Positions 25,072 through 34,878 of a DNA stretch of 64,000 nucleotides are shown piece by piece. The stretch is taken from NCBI GenBank assembly GCA_043721315.1, contig JAYSQZ010000035.1, positions 18,747 to 82,746 of the forward strand. Reading direction: 5' to 3'. Position numbers and translations under genes: made by a program. Position 1 is the first letter of the stretch, and the number at the start of each line of letters is the position of its first letter. The DNA comes from Elstera sp043721315 (lineage in GTDB: Bacteria > Pseudomonadota > Alphaproteobacteria > Elsterales > Elsteraceae). Under the pieces are notes generated by a model, which was given only the letters and a program-made list of their open reading frames with translations, searched no databases and had not been told where the DNA came from.

Positions 25072-26001
25072 TTACCCCACCGCCAACAACGCACTCACCG
25101 TCAGCACCGATAGCACCGTCGAAACGAGAATCGTCGCCGAAGTCTGTGCCACCAGCCTATCGTATTTCTGCGCTAGCACGAAGGCCCCCGCGCCGGTGGG
25201 CAGGGCGTTGAGCAGCAGGGCGGTTTTGCCGACGAGGCTGTTCTCCTCTCCCAAGATCACCAGCACCGCATAAGTGGCGATGGGGGCGACGGCGAGTTTT
25301 AGGACGGTTAGCCATGCTACTTCCGACAGCTCCCCCCGGATCGGTTGGGCCGCCAGGAACATACCCAGGGCAAACAGCGCGCAAGGGCTGGCGGATGCGC
25401 CCATCAATTCCGCGAAAGTTTTCAACGGCCCGAACAGCGGCACGCCCGATAGCGCCCAGGCGGCACCCGCTGCGGGGGCCACGATCAACGGGTTGCGCGC
25501 CACCGTTGCCAGCACCCCAACGAAGGTTTTCAGCGCGCCTTGGCCGGAGCGCAAATCGGCCTCCACCCCCATAATACCCGCGCCGAACATGATCGAACCC
25601 GTTAGAATCGTTGCGGCAATCGCATAGGGCAGCGCCTCCGGCCCATACGCGAGCGACACCAGCGGCACCCCCATATACCCAACATTGCCGTAGCAAGAAG
25701 CGAGGCTCTGCACCGATAAATCCGCCAGCCGCAGCCGTCCCACCAACCGCCCCCACACCACCGTAATAACGAAAACCACGCCCAACGGCGCACAAAACGC
25801 AATCAAAAACTCCCGGTCCACCACCCGCTCCAACGGCGCGCGGAACATCACCAGAAACAACATCGCCGGAAGCGCAAAGTAATAAACGAACTTATTCAAC
25901 GCTTCCGTCGAACTCGCCCCCAACAGCCTCAACCGCGCAGCAATAAACCCGGCCAAGATCAGACCAAAAACCGGCAGCGCGACGTTGAGGATGGATTGCA
26001 T
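25072..26001 (-). CDS. AEC (auxin efflux carrier) family transporter
   Basis: 309 residues with about ten membrane segments in two five-helix halves. GNVGYMGVPLVSLAYG (about residue 105) is the typical Gly-rich AEC crossover. The family exports organic acids or amino-acid-like molecules using the proton gradient in bacteria; substrate is not identified. Codon use and GC content return to the chromosomal norm directly after the AT-rich island, marking its right edge near 25050. Confidence 0.9.
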   Translation of the reverse strand: MQSILNVALPVFGLILAGFIAARLRLLGASSTEALNKFVYYFALPAMLFLVMFRAPLERVVDREFLIAFCAPLGVVFVITVVWGRLVGRLRLADLSVQSLASCYGNVGYMGVPLVSLAYGPEALPYAIAATILTGSIMFGAGIMGVEADLRSGQGALKTFVGVLATVARNPLIVAPAAGAAWALSGVPLFGPLKTFAELMGASASPCALFALGMFLAAQPIRGELSEVAWLTVLKLAVAPIATYAVLVILGEENSLVGKTALLLNALPTGAGAFVLAQKYDRLVAQTSATILVSTVLSVLTVSALLAVG

Positions 26002-26021
26002 GGGGGGTTACTCGGCAAGGA

Positions 26022-26190
26022 TCAGGGGCGCTGCCCCTGAACCCCCACCCAAGGGCAGCGCCCTTGGGGAACGCGATTCAGTAAATAAAGGAAGCCTGCT
26101 CAGAAATCTCGGAACTAATTCTGAAAAAAACAATGGGATCACCAAGGGGCAAGCCCCTTGGTCAGGGGTGTCGGGGACAGCGTCCCTGAC
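26022..26190. repeat. Cluster of GC-rich palindromic repeats
   Basis: Three palindromes between the AEC and UPF0262 genes: TCAGGGGC-GCT-GCCCCTGA (26022-26040), CCCAAGGGC-AGC-GCCCTTGGG (26048-26068), and CCAAGGGGC-AA-GCCCCTTGG (26142-26161). A fourth, GGGAC-AGC-GTCCC (26174-26186), lies between GTCAGGG and CCCTGAC. Similar units with an AGC/GCT centre recur at 21994-22010 and 46811-46825. They look like a REP/ERIC-type family; some may terminate transcription. Confidence 0.7.
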
Positions 26191-26208
26191 AAACACCGCC
26201 ACCACCGC

Positions 26209-26682
26209 CTACCCCCGAATATGCAGCACGCAGATGAGCGTGAACAGGCGGCGGGCGGTATTATGATCGAGGGTGATTTTGTCTTGCAGGCGGTCGCGCA
26301 GCATATCGGAGCCTTCGTTGTGCAGGCCGCGCCGGCCCATGTCGATGGCTTCGATTTGGGCGAGGCTTTGGGTTTTGATGGCGGTGTAGTAGCTATCGCA
26401 AATCTGGAAGTAATCGCGCACCACGGAGCGGAAGCCGGAGAGTGAAAGGGCCACGCGCTCCAGCGCGTCTTCGGCGGGGGTGCGAACGTCCAGGATCAGG
26501 CGATTGTCTTCGATACCGAGGCGCAGGTTATAGGGGCCGGGGTGGCCGATCAGCGCAAAGCTATTTTCTTCCATCAGGTCGAAGAGGGCGATAGCGCGCT
26601 CGTGCTCGACCGTTTGGTTGCGGCGGACAACCGATTTTTCATCGAGTTTGACATCGACGAGGCGATTGTCCGTCTCGGTCAT
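26209..26682 (-). CDS. UPF0262 family protein
   Basis: 157 residues. RNQTVEHERAIALFDLMEENSFA, SLSGFRSVVRDYFQICDSYYTAIK and IDMGRRGLHNEGSDMLRDRL are the conserved blocks of UPF0262, an alphaproteobacterial family of unknown function. The gene follows hisD with a 4-base overlap (ATGA), a common placement in this group. Translation is therefore coupled to the histidine genes. Confidence 0.93.
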   Translation of the reverse strand: MTETDNRLVDVKLDEKSVVRRNQTVEHERAIALFDLMEENSFALIGHPGPYNLRLGIEDNRLILDVRTPAEDALERVALSLSGFRSVVRDYFQICDSYYTAIKTQSLAQIEAIDMGRRGLHNEGSDMLRDRLQDKITLDHNTARRLFTLICVLHIRG

Positions 26683-27983
26683 GGCGTCGGCTCCGGCAGG
26701 CGGATGGCGACCGACAGCGCGTGCGCCTGCAAGCCTTCCGCCTCCGCCAGTGCCAACACCGACGGGCCGAGTGCGGCCAGCGATGCGGGGCTACAGCCGA
26801 CCAGCGTGGTGCGCTTCATGAAATCGAGCACGCCAAGCCCGGAGGAGAAGCGCGCGCTGCGGGCCGTGGGCAGCACGTGGTTCGGCCCCGCGATATAATC
26901 GCCGATGGCTTCCGGCGTGTGTCGCCCGAGGAAAATCGCTCCGGCATGGCGGATTTTCGCGGCCAGCGCGTGCGGATCGGATACTGCAAGTTCCAGATGT
27001 TCGGCGGCGATGCGGTCGATGATCGGCAGGGCCGCGTCGAAGCTCTCCACCACAATAATCGCGCCGTGATCCTGCCAGCTTGCGGCGGCAATGGCGCGGC
27101 GCGGCAGGGTTTCGAGGATTTTCTCGACCGCTGCGACCACGGCATCGGCAAACGCAGCATCGTCGGTCATCAGAATAGATTGAGCGCTGCTGTCGTGCTC
27201 GGCTTGGCTCAACAGGTCTGCCGCAATCCAGTCGGGTCGGCTTTGATTGTCCGAAACCACCAGGATTTCGGACGGCCCGGCGATGCTATCAATCCCCACT
27301 TGCCCGAACACGGCGCGTTTCGCGGCGGCAACATAGGCATTGCCGGGGCCGACGATTTTATCCACCGGCGCAATGGTTTCAGTGCCATAGGCGAGCGCTG
27401 CCACGGCTTGCGCGCCGCCGATCTTGAAGATTTCCGTTACGCCCGCGCGCTTAGCGGCGGCCAGCACCAACGGGTTCAGCACACCATCGGGCGCGGGCAC
27501 CACCATAACGATGCGCTCCACCCCCGCCACTTTAGCCGGAAGCGCGTTCATGAGCACCGAGGAGGGGTAGGACGCGAGACCGCCCGGCACATACAGCCCG
27601 GCAGCGGCCACGGGCCGCCAGATCATGCCAAGCTCAACGCCCAAGGCGTCGGTATAGCGCAAGTCAGCCGGGAATTGCCGCGCGTGGAAATCGGTGATGC
27701 GCGCTGCCGCCAGATCGAGCGCGGCCAGAAGCTGCGGCGAACAGGCGGCTTCTGCGGTGTCGATTTCGGCAGCGGTCACTTTCAGCGCGGCGAGCGTGGG
27801 CGCGGTCACGCGGTCGAAGCGATTGGTGTAGTCCACCACTGCCGCATCGCCGCGCGCCCGCACGTCAGCCACAATCGCCGCCACCGTATTGGAGACATCC
27901 ACCGAGGTTTCGCGCTTGTCGTTCAGCAGCGCGGTGAAGCCGGTCTCGAAATCGGGGCTTCGGGCATCAAGCCGCACGGGCAC
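26679..27983 (-). CDS. hisD: Histidinol dehydrogenase
   Basis: 434 residues. Family blocks AGPSEILVVSD, DWIAADLLSQAEHDSSAQ, AAEHLELAV and AGPNHVLPT include the catalytic Glu-His and zinc-ligand regions; the C-terminus matches as well. HisD oxidises L-histidinol to histidine in two NAD+-dependent steps. The GTG at 27983 is preferred: GGAGG lies 6 bases upstream and MPVRLDARSPDFETGF then begins the protein; a TTG at 28007 has no such site. The start overlaps the hisG stop by 17 bases. Confidence 0.96.
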   Translation of the reverse strand: MPVRLDARSPDFETGFTALLNDKRETSVDVSNTVAAIVADVRARGDAAVVDYTNRFDRVTAPTLAALKVTAAEIDTAEAACSPQLLAALDLAAARITDFHARQFPADLRYTDALGVELGMIWRPVAAAGLYVPGGLASYPSSVLMNALPAKVAGVERIVMVVPAPDGVLNPLVLAAAKRAGVTEIFKIGGAQAVAALAYGTETIAPVDKIVGPGNAYVAAAKRAVFGQVGIDSIAGPSEILVVSDNQSRPDWIAADLLSQAEHDSSAQSILMTDDAAFADAVVAAVEKILETLPRRAIAAASWQDHGAIIVVESFDAALPIIDRIAAEHLELAVSDPHALAAKIRHAGAIFLGRHTPEAIGDYIAGPNHVLPTARSARFSSGLGVLDFMKRTTLVGCSPASLAALGPSVLALAEAEGLQAHALSVAIRLPEPTP

Positions 27984-28632
27984 GGGCAACCTCCGCAAAA
28001 CGATCAATCCAGTTAGTCAACTCGTCCGAACGGGTTTTAAGCGCCGTGCGGTTGACGATAAGCCGGGAAGAAACATCCGCAATCCGCGCCACTTCCACAA
28101 GCCCGTTTGCGCGCAAGGTAGCCCCCGTAGAAACAAGGTCCACAATCCGCTCGCACAGCCCCAGCGTTGGCGCGAGTTCTAGCGCACCGTTCAGCTTAAC
28201 GCATTCGGCCTGCACGCCGCGCGCGGCAAAATAGGCTTTGGTGATTTCCGGGTATTTTGTTGCAACCCGCACATGGCTCCATTGCTGCGGCGCGTCGGCA
28301 TCCACCAGGGCAGCGGGTTCCGCCACCGAGATATGGCAGCGACCAATGCCAAGATCGAGCGGCGAATAGAGTTCGGAATAGTTGAACTCCATCAACACGT
28401 CCGATCCCGCAACCCCCAACTCCGCCGCGCCGAAGGCCACGAAGGTCGCCACATCGAAACTGCGAACGCGGATGATTTCAAGGCCGGGGATATTCGTCGT
28501 GAAGCGCAACTTGCGGGACGAATCGCGCTCGAAATCCGGCTCAGGCACAATGCCGATGTGGGCGAGCACGGGCATAACTTCATCGAGAATCCGGCCCTTC
28601 GGCAGCGCGAGCACAAGCGGTCGTGGGTCCAT
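27967..28632 (-). CDS. hisG: ATP phosphoribosyltransferase, short form
   Basis: 221 residues, the length of the short HisG lacking the C-terminal regulatory domain. LALPKGRILDEVMPVL and the AELGVAGSDVLME pocket are typical; ERIVDLVSTGATLRANGLVE forms the PRPP site. It catalyses the first step of histidine synthesis (ATP + PRPP). Short HisG requires the HisZ regulatory subunit, which is not in this window and must be elsewhere. It follows DUF2948 directly (TAAATG). Confidence 0.96.
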   Translation of the reverse strand: MDPRPLVLALPKGRILDEVMPVLAHIGIVPEPDFERDSSRKLRFTTNIPGLEIIRVRSFDVATFVAFGAAELGVAGSDVLMEFNYSELYSPLDLGIGRCHISVAEPAALVDADAPQQWSHVRVATKYPEITKAYFAARGVQAECVKLNGALELAPTLGLCERIVDLVSTGATLRANGLVEVARIADVSSRLIVNRTALKTRSDELTNWIDRFAEVARARAA

Positions 28633-29079
28633 TTACACGGCTCCTTCGCCGCTATCGTCATGGTTAGGCACTGAAGTGCAGGGCCAGGGGTCGCCGAAAT
28701 CTTCGGCCAGCAGATCAATCCCGGTCACAGACAGGCGCACCGCCGTTTCGCTCTCCCCAGCACAGTGCAGCAAAATCTCCCCGCCGCTCTCCGTGGGTGT
28801 GTACGTGAGGGCCAACAACGACAAGAACCGCCCCGGCTCCTTCAAGCTAAAGCCCTTATGCTGAACCGACGTGACCCCGCGCACACGCACCGCCATGTGG
28901 ATGCGTTCTTGCGCCTGTAGGTCTTCCCAGCGGAACCGATTGGCGACGAACAGAAATTCTTGCGCCGCGCGGTCGTAGTACACATCCAGCACGGGCAGCA
29001 GCGCATCCTGTAGGCAGGCGCTGATAATCTCCAAGTCCGCCCCATCGACGGCTTTTAGTTTCAAGCTGGGCGCGTTCAT
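28633..29079 (-). CDS. DUF2948 family protein
   Basis: 148 residues. LKLKAVDGADLEIISACLQDALLPV, FLFVANRFRWEDL and RVRGVTSVQHKGF are the family blocks. Function is unknown; relatives sit between murA and hisG in Alphaproteobacteria, as here, with a 4-base overlap with the murA stop (ATGA) and direct contact with the hisG start. Confidence 0.92.
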   Translation of the reverse strand: MNAPSLKLKAVDGADLEIISACLQDALLPVLDVYYDRAAQEFLFVANRFRWEDLQAQERIHMAVRVRGVTSVQHKGFSLKEPGRFLSLLALTYTPTESGGEILLHCAGESETAVRLSVTGIDLLAEDFGDPWPCTSVPNHDDSGEGAV

Positions 29080-30365
29080 CCCGCGTCCCGAACCCGTTCT
29101 ACATCGGCCCCGCAGGCAGCCAGCTTCTCTTCCAGCCGCTCGTAGCCGCGATCTAAGTGATAGACGCGGTGAACGATGGTTTCGCCTTCTGCCGCAAGCC
29201 CCGCCAGCACAAGACTAACGGACGCGCGCAGATCGGTCGCCATCACCTGCGCGCCCGTAAGCCGCTTGACGCCGCGCACGAGGGCCGAAGCGCCGTGAAT
29301 GGTAACATTCGCCCCCATGCGCGCCAACTCCGGCACGTGCATAAAGCGGTTCTCGAAGATGGTTTCGGTCATCATCGCCGCCCCCTCCGCCACGGTCATC
29401 AGGGCCATAGTTTGCGCTTGCAAATCGGTCGCGAAACCGGGGAACGGCTCGGTCATCACATCGACGCCGATCAAGGGGGCAGAGGTACGGGCAACGCGCA
29501 TTCCCTCGGCTTCCGCCGTGATCGTCACCCCCGCCTCGCGCAGTTTATCGACGAAAACCGGCAGATGATCCATATGGGCACCCCGCAGCAGAATATCGCC
29601 GCCGGTAATCGCCGCCGCAATGGCATAGGTGCCCGCTTCGATGCGATCCGCCACGATTTGATGGTGGGCGGCGTGCAACCGATCGACGCCCTGAATGCGA
29701 ACCGTATCGGTACCAAGCCCCTCGATTTTAGCCCCCATCGCGATCAGGCAGTGACCAAGATCGACCACTTCCGGCTCGCGCGCCACATTCACCAACTCGG
29801 TTTCGCCTTTGGCAAGGCAGGCCGCCATCAGCAGATTTTCCGATGCGCCGACCGAGACGACAGGGAACACGAAACGCCCGCCAACAAGCCCCTTCGGCGC
29901 ACGCGCTTCCACATAGCCTTCGGAAAGCTCGATTTCAGCGCCGAGCGCCTGGAGGCCCTTCAGGTGCAAATCTATAGGCCGGCCACCAATGGCGCAGCCG
30001 CCGGGCTGGGAGACGCGGGCAAGGCCGCAGCGCGCCACCAACGGCCCCATCACGAGGAAGCTCGCGCGCATCTTGCGGACAATATCGTAAGGCGCGGTGG
30101 TGCTGGTGATGGTTTTGGCGGTCAGGTTCATCACCCGGCCCGTGTGCCCACCCGACGCATTGCCATCCATCGACACTTCAACCCCGTGCTGCGCCAGCAA
30201 GGACAGCAGCGTGGAAATATCGGCAAGATGCGGCACGTTGGACAGCGTTAGCGTTTCATCACTCAGCAACGCCGCCGTCATCAACGGCAGGGCGGCGTTC
30301 TTTGCGCCACTAATGTCGATAGTGCCTTTCAGGACGTTGCCGCCGCGCACTCTGATCTTATCCAC
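29076..30365 (-). CDS. murA: UDP-N-acetylglucosamine 1-carboxyvinyltransferase
   Basis: 429 residues. The PEP-binding Lys is in SGAKNAALP (K22), and the catalytic/fosfomycin-target Cys is in QPGGCAIGGRP (C124). It transfers enolpyruvate from PEP to UDP-GlcNAc, the first committed step of peptidoglycan synthesis, in the cytosol. The start is a GTG at 30365 with AAGGAAG upstream. It lies 38 bases after dcd on the same strand, followed by DUF2948. Confidence 0.97.
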   Translation of the reverse strand: MDKIRVRGGNVLKGTIDISGAKNAALPLMTAALLSDETLTLSNVPHLADISTLLSLLAQHGVEVSMDGNASGGHTGRVMNLTAKTITSTTAPYDIVRKMRASFLVMGPLVARCGLARVSQPGGCAIGGRPIDLHLKGLQALGAEIELSEGYVEARAPKGLVGGRFVFPVVSVGASENLLMAACLAKGETELVNVAREPEVVDLGHCLIAMGAKIEGLGTDTVRIQGVDRLHAAHHQIVADRIEAGTYAIAAAITGGDILLRGAHMDHLPVFVDKLREAGVTITAEAEGMRVARTSAPLIGVDVMTEPFPGFATDLQAQTMALMTVAEGAAMMTETIFENRFMHVPELARMGANVTIHGASALVRGVKRLTGAQVMATDLRASVSLVLAGLAAEGETIVHRVYHLDRGYERLEEKLAACGADVERVRDAG

Positions 30366-30403
30366 CGGGAACTTCCTTCACTTGGGCTAATTCGGCATTT
30401 GCT

Positions 30404-30958
30404 CTAAAGGCGCGGTAGGGTTACGCCGCGCTGGCTCATATATTTCCCCGCGCGATCCGCGTAGGAAACTTCGCACGGCTCGTTACCCTGGAAAAACAAA
30501 AACTGGCAAATGCCTTCATGGGCATAAATTTTTGCGGGCAGCGGCGTGGTGTTGGAAATTTCAATCGTCACCTCCCCCTCCCACTCCGGCTCCAGCGGCG
30601 TGACGTTAACGATAATGCCGCAGCGGGCATAAGTGGATTTGCCAAGGCAGATCACCAGCACATCGCGCGGGATTTTGAAATATTCTACCGTCCGCGCCAG
30701 CGCAAAACTGTTCGGCGGAATGATGCACACGTCGGTTCGGCGATCAACGAAGCTCTTGCTATCAAAATTCTTCGGATCGACGATAGCGGCATCGACATTG
30801 GTGAAGATTTTGAAATCATCCTGCACCCGCGCGTCGTACCCGTAGGACGAGAGGCCGTAGGAAATAACACCGTCGCGCGATTGCCGCTCGACGAAGGGGG
30901 AGATCATCTCCTGCTCCAACGCCATTTTGCGGATCCATTTGTCCGACAGTATCGCCAT
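30404..30958 (-). CDS. dcd: dCTP deaminase
   Basis: 184 residues, the usual length of monofunctional dCTP deaminase. DKWIRKMALEQEMI at the N-terminus, GLSSYGYDARV near residue 35, and the TPLEPEWEGEVTIEISNTT segment around the catalytic Glu identify it. It deaminates dCTP to dUTP for dTMP synthesis. The trimer is allosterically inhibited by dTTP in homologues. It is the first clear gene of the dcd-murA-DUF2948-hisG-hisD operon. Confidence 0.97.
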   Translation of the reverse strand: MAILSDKWIRKMALEQEMISPFVERQSRDGVISYGLSSYGYDARVQDDFKIFTNVDAAIVDPKNFDSKSFVDRRTDVCIIPPNSFALARTVEYFKIPRDVLVICLGKSTYARCGIIVNVTPLEPEWEGEVTIEISNTTPLPAKIYAHEGICQFLFFQGNEPCEVSYADRAGKYMSQRGVTLPRL

Positions 30959-31038
30959 TATCCCGCTTCACCCTTCACCGCAAACTCTTGAGCCTTTGGC
31001 TTCTATCGCACGCGGGGGGGCGCATCAAGCCGAAGCGC

Positions 31039-31221
31039 TCATTCTTCAGGGCCGGAGGCGGTTTCTTCAACACCGAAAGCCTCTTCCGCCGCATCATCCC
31101 GCCCGCGTTTTTGCTGCTTGCGCCGCTTGAGGTTGGCCCGCAACGCCGCCGCCTGCCGCTCGGCCCGCGCCTGCTGCGCCGCTTGAGTTTCCGGGGTCAT
31201 GGAGAGAGGTGCCTTATTCAT
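31039..31221 (-). CDS. Short Arg/Ala-rich hypothetical protein
   Basis: 60 residues, helical, starting MNKAPLSMTPETQAAQ, with QARAERQAAALRANLKRRKQQKRGR and an acidic tail. Small proteins of this appearance follow many alphaproteobacterial tRNA or dcd genes; no function is known. Two ATG options (31221 and 31200) have weak ribosome sites. It lies 80 bases upstream of dcd and may share its transcript. Confidence 0.55.
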   Translation of the reverse strand: MNKAPLSMTPETQAAQQARAERQAAALRANLKRRKQQKRGRDDAAEEAFGVEETASGPEE

Positions 31222-31381
31222 ACTGCCATCAATAGAAGAAAGTCGCGCACAGGCGAAAGACCGAAACCCTTCGGCCTGCCGCACACTAGCGCCGCTTTTT
31301 GGCTCTTGCCAAGCCCCCCCCCATCCGCTAAACAGCCGCCCACGCCAACCGATGCCGCGCGTCGTGGCGCACCATGGCGAT

Positions 31382-31456
<75 letters not shown>

Positions 31457-31574
31457 TTAAATCAATGACTTAGCGAATTTGAACACAGATCGTGACGGTT
31501 CAATTGAACAGGTGGGTGGGTCTTTTGGTGGCCTGCCGAGTTTTAAGCCCGTGCTTGATACTGCACCGAAATCG

Positions 31575-34500
31575 TCACACCACACTTTCAAGCAGCGAAA
31601 TTTCATCTGGGGTTAGGCCGAACAGGCCATAAACGATGCTGTCGATCTGGGCTTCGGCTTTCGCAATATCGGAAGACAAGCGGGCTATTTCGGCGCGGTC
31701 ACGGGCGATCCAATCTTCCCAAGCGGAACGCTCCGCCAGGGGAATTTCGGCCTTAAAGACTTTCTTCACCTCGGCCCGAAAGCTGGTGAAGTCGGGCAGC
31801 GTCCACCATTCCTGAAGCCGGGTCGTCAGCTTGGCAGTGCGGTTAGGCGGGCAAAGATCGGCAATCCTGCGTGAAAGGGCGGTTTGTAGGGTCAGGCGCT
31901 CTCGCGCCGCCTTGCTGGCCCGTTCGCTTTCTGCGGTCAGCACTGCCCGTGCGCTGTCATCAAAAGTAGGGATGGGCATTTGTTCCACAAACTGAGAGTG
32001 CATTTGATAGAAACCACCCCGAACAGGAACACTATTGCCCGTGATCGAAAACCAAGAGATTTTGGAATTGAGAAACGAGGCAAGCCATTCCTCCGATGTC
32101 GGCACAAAATAACATTTATTGTTAACATAATTACTATTATCAATCAAAAACTGATTTATATTGCAAAATTCAGGGTAGATTATTTTTGTACCTTGGAAGT
32201 AATGAGCATAGGCTTCCTGCGCCTGTTGCAACTCAAACCACTCCTGTTGTGTGGCGCGGGCTTCCAGAGCCGCCTTGAAGGGCAGCAGCCAATTTCGGAT
32301 GGCCGGGTAGTCATCAATCTTAATCCGGTTCTTAGGAATATAGATTAGCCATTGATCGCGCGGTTCCGCCCGCCAACGCTTCAGGTCTTTGCCTTCAAGG
32401 AAGGGTTTCAGCAGCTTGGCAGACCTGGAATCCTGGGCACAGAGGCGTTCTTTGGTGGAATTGTCGATCACGAAAGCCTCGTTCAGGCCCGTAACAATTC
32501 CTCGGCACGGTGATCCATAGACATCCTTCAGGGTCTTCCTGCCGTTCCTAATCTTGTCGCGCAGCGCGCGCAGGGCGGTATTTTCCAGTTCCCACGACCC
32601 AGCCCCAAGGGCGGCTTGCGGATACGGCCCTGCGACCTTTTCCCAGGTGGCCTGAAAATTGGTTTCCGGCAGGGCTGCTACCTTCCAGAAGCGAAACTCA
32701 TGATTCTTGAGTGCGGGGCCGCGTTTCATCGTTAGGATCGCTGGATAGGTGGTTACACCTTTGAAGATTTGCAGGTCGCCAAAATCGACAACCCCTTCAA
32801 TCGTCGCCTCCCGCAGCAAATACTCCCGCAGGGGCTTGCCCGATCCGGTTTTGAAAAAAGTATTCGAGGAAATAAAACCCAAGCGCCCACCCGGTTTGAG
32901 CAAGCGCAGGCCCCGTTCAAAGAAGTAGCAGTAAAGGTCTGCCCGGTCAGAAACGACCTCATACCGCTTTTCCAGATACGGCTTAATCGCTTTGATGCGT
33001 TCCATCCGCACATAGGGCGGATTGCCCAGAACCACATCGAACCCGCCTTCGGCAAAGACGGTGGGAAAAGCAGTTTCCCAGGTAAAAGCGTGATCGAGGT
33101 AGGCGTAGTTACTGTCTTCGATTAGGCTATCACCAACCCGAAGGCTCGTATCGAGACTATCCAGCACTTTGTCTCGACGGGCAGTCTTGATCCAAAGCGA
33201 CAGTTTGGCTATTTCGATACTTTCGACATTTACGTCCACCCCGAACAGGTTGTTCGCCAGGATTTCACTGTCTGGAGTATATTCCAGCAGGTCGCCGACA
33301 TGTTCGGCCTTGGGCAAAAGGTCTTTAATCTTATCATTCACGCGGGACAACTCGGCCCTCAGAAAATCGAACGCCATGATGAGGAACACGCCAGACCCAC
33401 AGGCGGGATCGACAATGCGTAAGGATTTCAAGCGGTCCCGATAGGTTTGCCAGGCTTCCAACTCTGCGGTTTTTCGGCGCCATTCAATCGCAGCATAGTT
33501 GGACAAATCGGCACCGGCCTTGGCATGGGCGCGCAGAATATCGGTAAAGGCTTCCTCCAGGTGTGCGCCCAGGGTTTCAGCAACGATGAAGCGAGCGATG
33601 TAATCAGGAGTATAAACCACCCCGTCGCGCTTGCGCCGCCCGCTTGTACCGGTCGTGCGCTCTTCCCCCGTTTCTTCGCCGCGCGCTTGCGCCTGAAGCC
33701 GTTCAACGTCTGCGATAGACTGCTCGAAAATATGCCCCAGAACGGTGACGGACACTTCGGACGCGAAGTCATAGTCGCCCAGGGTCTTAAACCCCTCGCA
33801 CACACCATCAGGCAAGGTCAGCGCGTTGATTGTCTGGTCCAGGCGGAACAAACCCCCATTGTAGCGGGGGATGTTCAGCGCCTCGCTACCCTTGTCGATA
33901 GCGCTAAATAACCCCTTGAAATTATCCCAAACGGGGCGGGGGTTGTAAGGGTCTCGGTTCGTGAAGGCTTGCGACAAAGTGTTGCTCGGCAGAAGGCCAG
34001 TATCTTCGGCAAAAGCAACGAATAGCACTCGGTCGAGAATTTTCTGCGCGACGGCAATTGCGTCCAGGGGTGTTATCGTTGGGTCTGTGATTTGAACAGC
34101 CCCGATTAACTTGAGGCGCAGCGCCTTGTAGTCCTCATAGAGTTTATCTGTAATGTCCCGGTCTTCGTCGCGGCTTTGCTTCAACAGATCGAGCGTACGG
34201 CCAGACAGCAGGTTATCGGCTGACAGCAGCAGCATGAACCGGGCGTATTCTTCAGGATTAATCAATCGGTCAAGTTGGAAGCGCTCGTAGGCTGTAGTAC
34301 CCTCCCCAAAGCCATAGAGGCGTAGCTCGATCATGTTCGAGACAAGCACCCACTTCACGCCCCGCGCGTTCATGGCGTATTCCCACGCCTGTTGAACCGG
34401 GGTCTTGTTCCGCCCCGGCATGATCGCATCCAAGTCGCGGGTATCCGCCCCTTTCAGCTCGAACGGGGCAAGGATTTCCGGGGTCTTGCCGCCAAAGCGG

Positions 34501-34763
34501 CCAAGGGCTAAATCAACACTGCCGCGCAATATCGCCTGTTCTGTAGCGACGGTATAGTCAGCGCCACTGGCAGGCCCGCGATAGCCCAGAACACCTTGAA
34601 TTATCTCCGCAGCGAACTCACCGTGGAGTGCGGTCTCTTTCAACTCGTAAACCCGGCGCGAGTGGATCATGTCAGCCCAGGCGTTTAGCTTGGCCAAGTG
34701 ATCGGCGGGGATGGGGGCGAGCTTTATGTGCCGCTTTAGGGTTTTTTGGTTGAAAAGATTCAT
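31575..34763 (-). CDS. Type IIG restriction-modification enzyme (Eco57I-like methylase fused to nuclease)
   Basis: 1062 residues in one polypeptide. The N-terminal domain has a PD-(D/E)XK-like site (VDLALGRF with D84, then FELKG with E102 and K104). The methylase has SAM motif I DPACGSGVFL (about residue 450) and the catalytic NPPY (about 579), as in Eco57I-type adenine methylases. The C-terminal ~350 residues form the target-recognition part, which includes an AT-rich patch near 32100-32170. Restriction and methylation are joined, so no separate subunits are needed. ATG 34763 follows AAGAGAAG; a frame extension upstream is not supported. It lies between tRNA-Thr and a truncated antitoxin gene. 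The recognition site is not predictable. Confidence 0.88.
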   Translation of the reverse strand: MNLFNQKTLKRHIKLAPIPADHLAKLNAWADMIHSRRVYELKETALHGEFAAEIIQGVLGYRGPASGADYTVATEQAILRGSVDLALGRFGGKTPEILAPFELKGADTRDLDAIMPGRNKTPVQQAWEYAMNARGVKWVLVSNMIELRLYGFGEGTTAYERFQLDRLINPEEYARFMLLLSADNLLSGRTLDLLKQSRDEDRDITDKLYEDYKALRLKLIGAVQITDPTITPLDAIAVAQKILDRVLFVAFAEDTGLLPSNTLSQAFTNRDPYNPRPVWDNFKGLFSAIDKGSEALNIPRYNGGLFRLDQTINALTLPDGVCEGFKTLGDYDFASEVSVTVLGHIFEQSIADVERLQAQARGEETGEERTTGTSGRRKRDGVVYTPDYIARFIVAETLGAHLEEAFTDILRAHAKAGADLSNYAAIEWRRKTAELEAWQTYRDRLKSLRIVDPACGSGVFLIMAFDFLRAELSRVNDKIKDLLPKAEHVGDLLEYTPDSEILANNLFGVDVNVESIEIAKLSLWIKTARRDKVLDSLDTSLRVGDSLIEDSNYAYLDHAFTWETAFPTVFAEGGFDVVLGNPPYVRMERIKAIKPYLEKRYEVVSDRADLYCYFFERGLRLLKPGGRLGFISSNTFFKTGSGKPLREYLLREATIEGVVDFGDLQIFKGVTTYPAILTMKRGPALKNHEFRFWKVAALPETNFQATWEKVAGPYPQAALGAGSWELENTALRALRDKIRNGRKTLKDVYGSPCRGIVTGLNEAFVIDNSTKERLCAQDSRSAKLLKPFLEGKDLKRWRAEPRDQWLIYIPKNRIKIDDYPAIRNWLLPFKAALEARATQQEWFELQQAQEAYAHYFQGTKIIYPEFCNINQFLIDNSNYVNNKCYFVPTSEEWLASFLNSKISWFSITGNSVPVRGGFYQMHSQFVEQMPIPTFDDSARAVLTAESERASKAARERLTLQTALSRRIADLCPPNRTAKLTTRLQEWWTLPDFTSFRAEVKKVFKAEIPLAERSAWEDWIARDRAEIARLSSDIAKAEAQIDSIVYGLFGLTPDEISLLESVV

Positions 34764-34878
34764 TCTACTTCTCTTGTCACAATCGGCCCCTTGTTTCAAT
34801 ATCAGTTGCTCGTGATGGTCTGTGCCAAAGACGCCCGCGCCACTGTAAAAGCCGGAGATATTCAGCGGAGATAATGCG

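Noticed and set aside
26721..28016. Long plus-strand open frame (431 codons) opposite hisD
   Set aside because: It is the mirror of hisD codon use in GC-rich DNA; Gln/His/Arg-rich translation, no family signal or ribosome site.
29157..30251. Long plus-strand open frame opposite murA
   Set aside because: Antisense shadow of murA with low-complexity His/Arg-rich translation.
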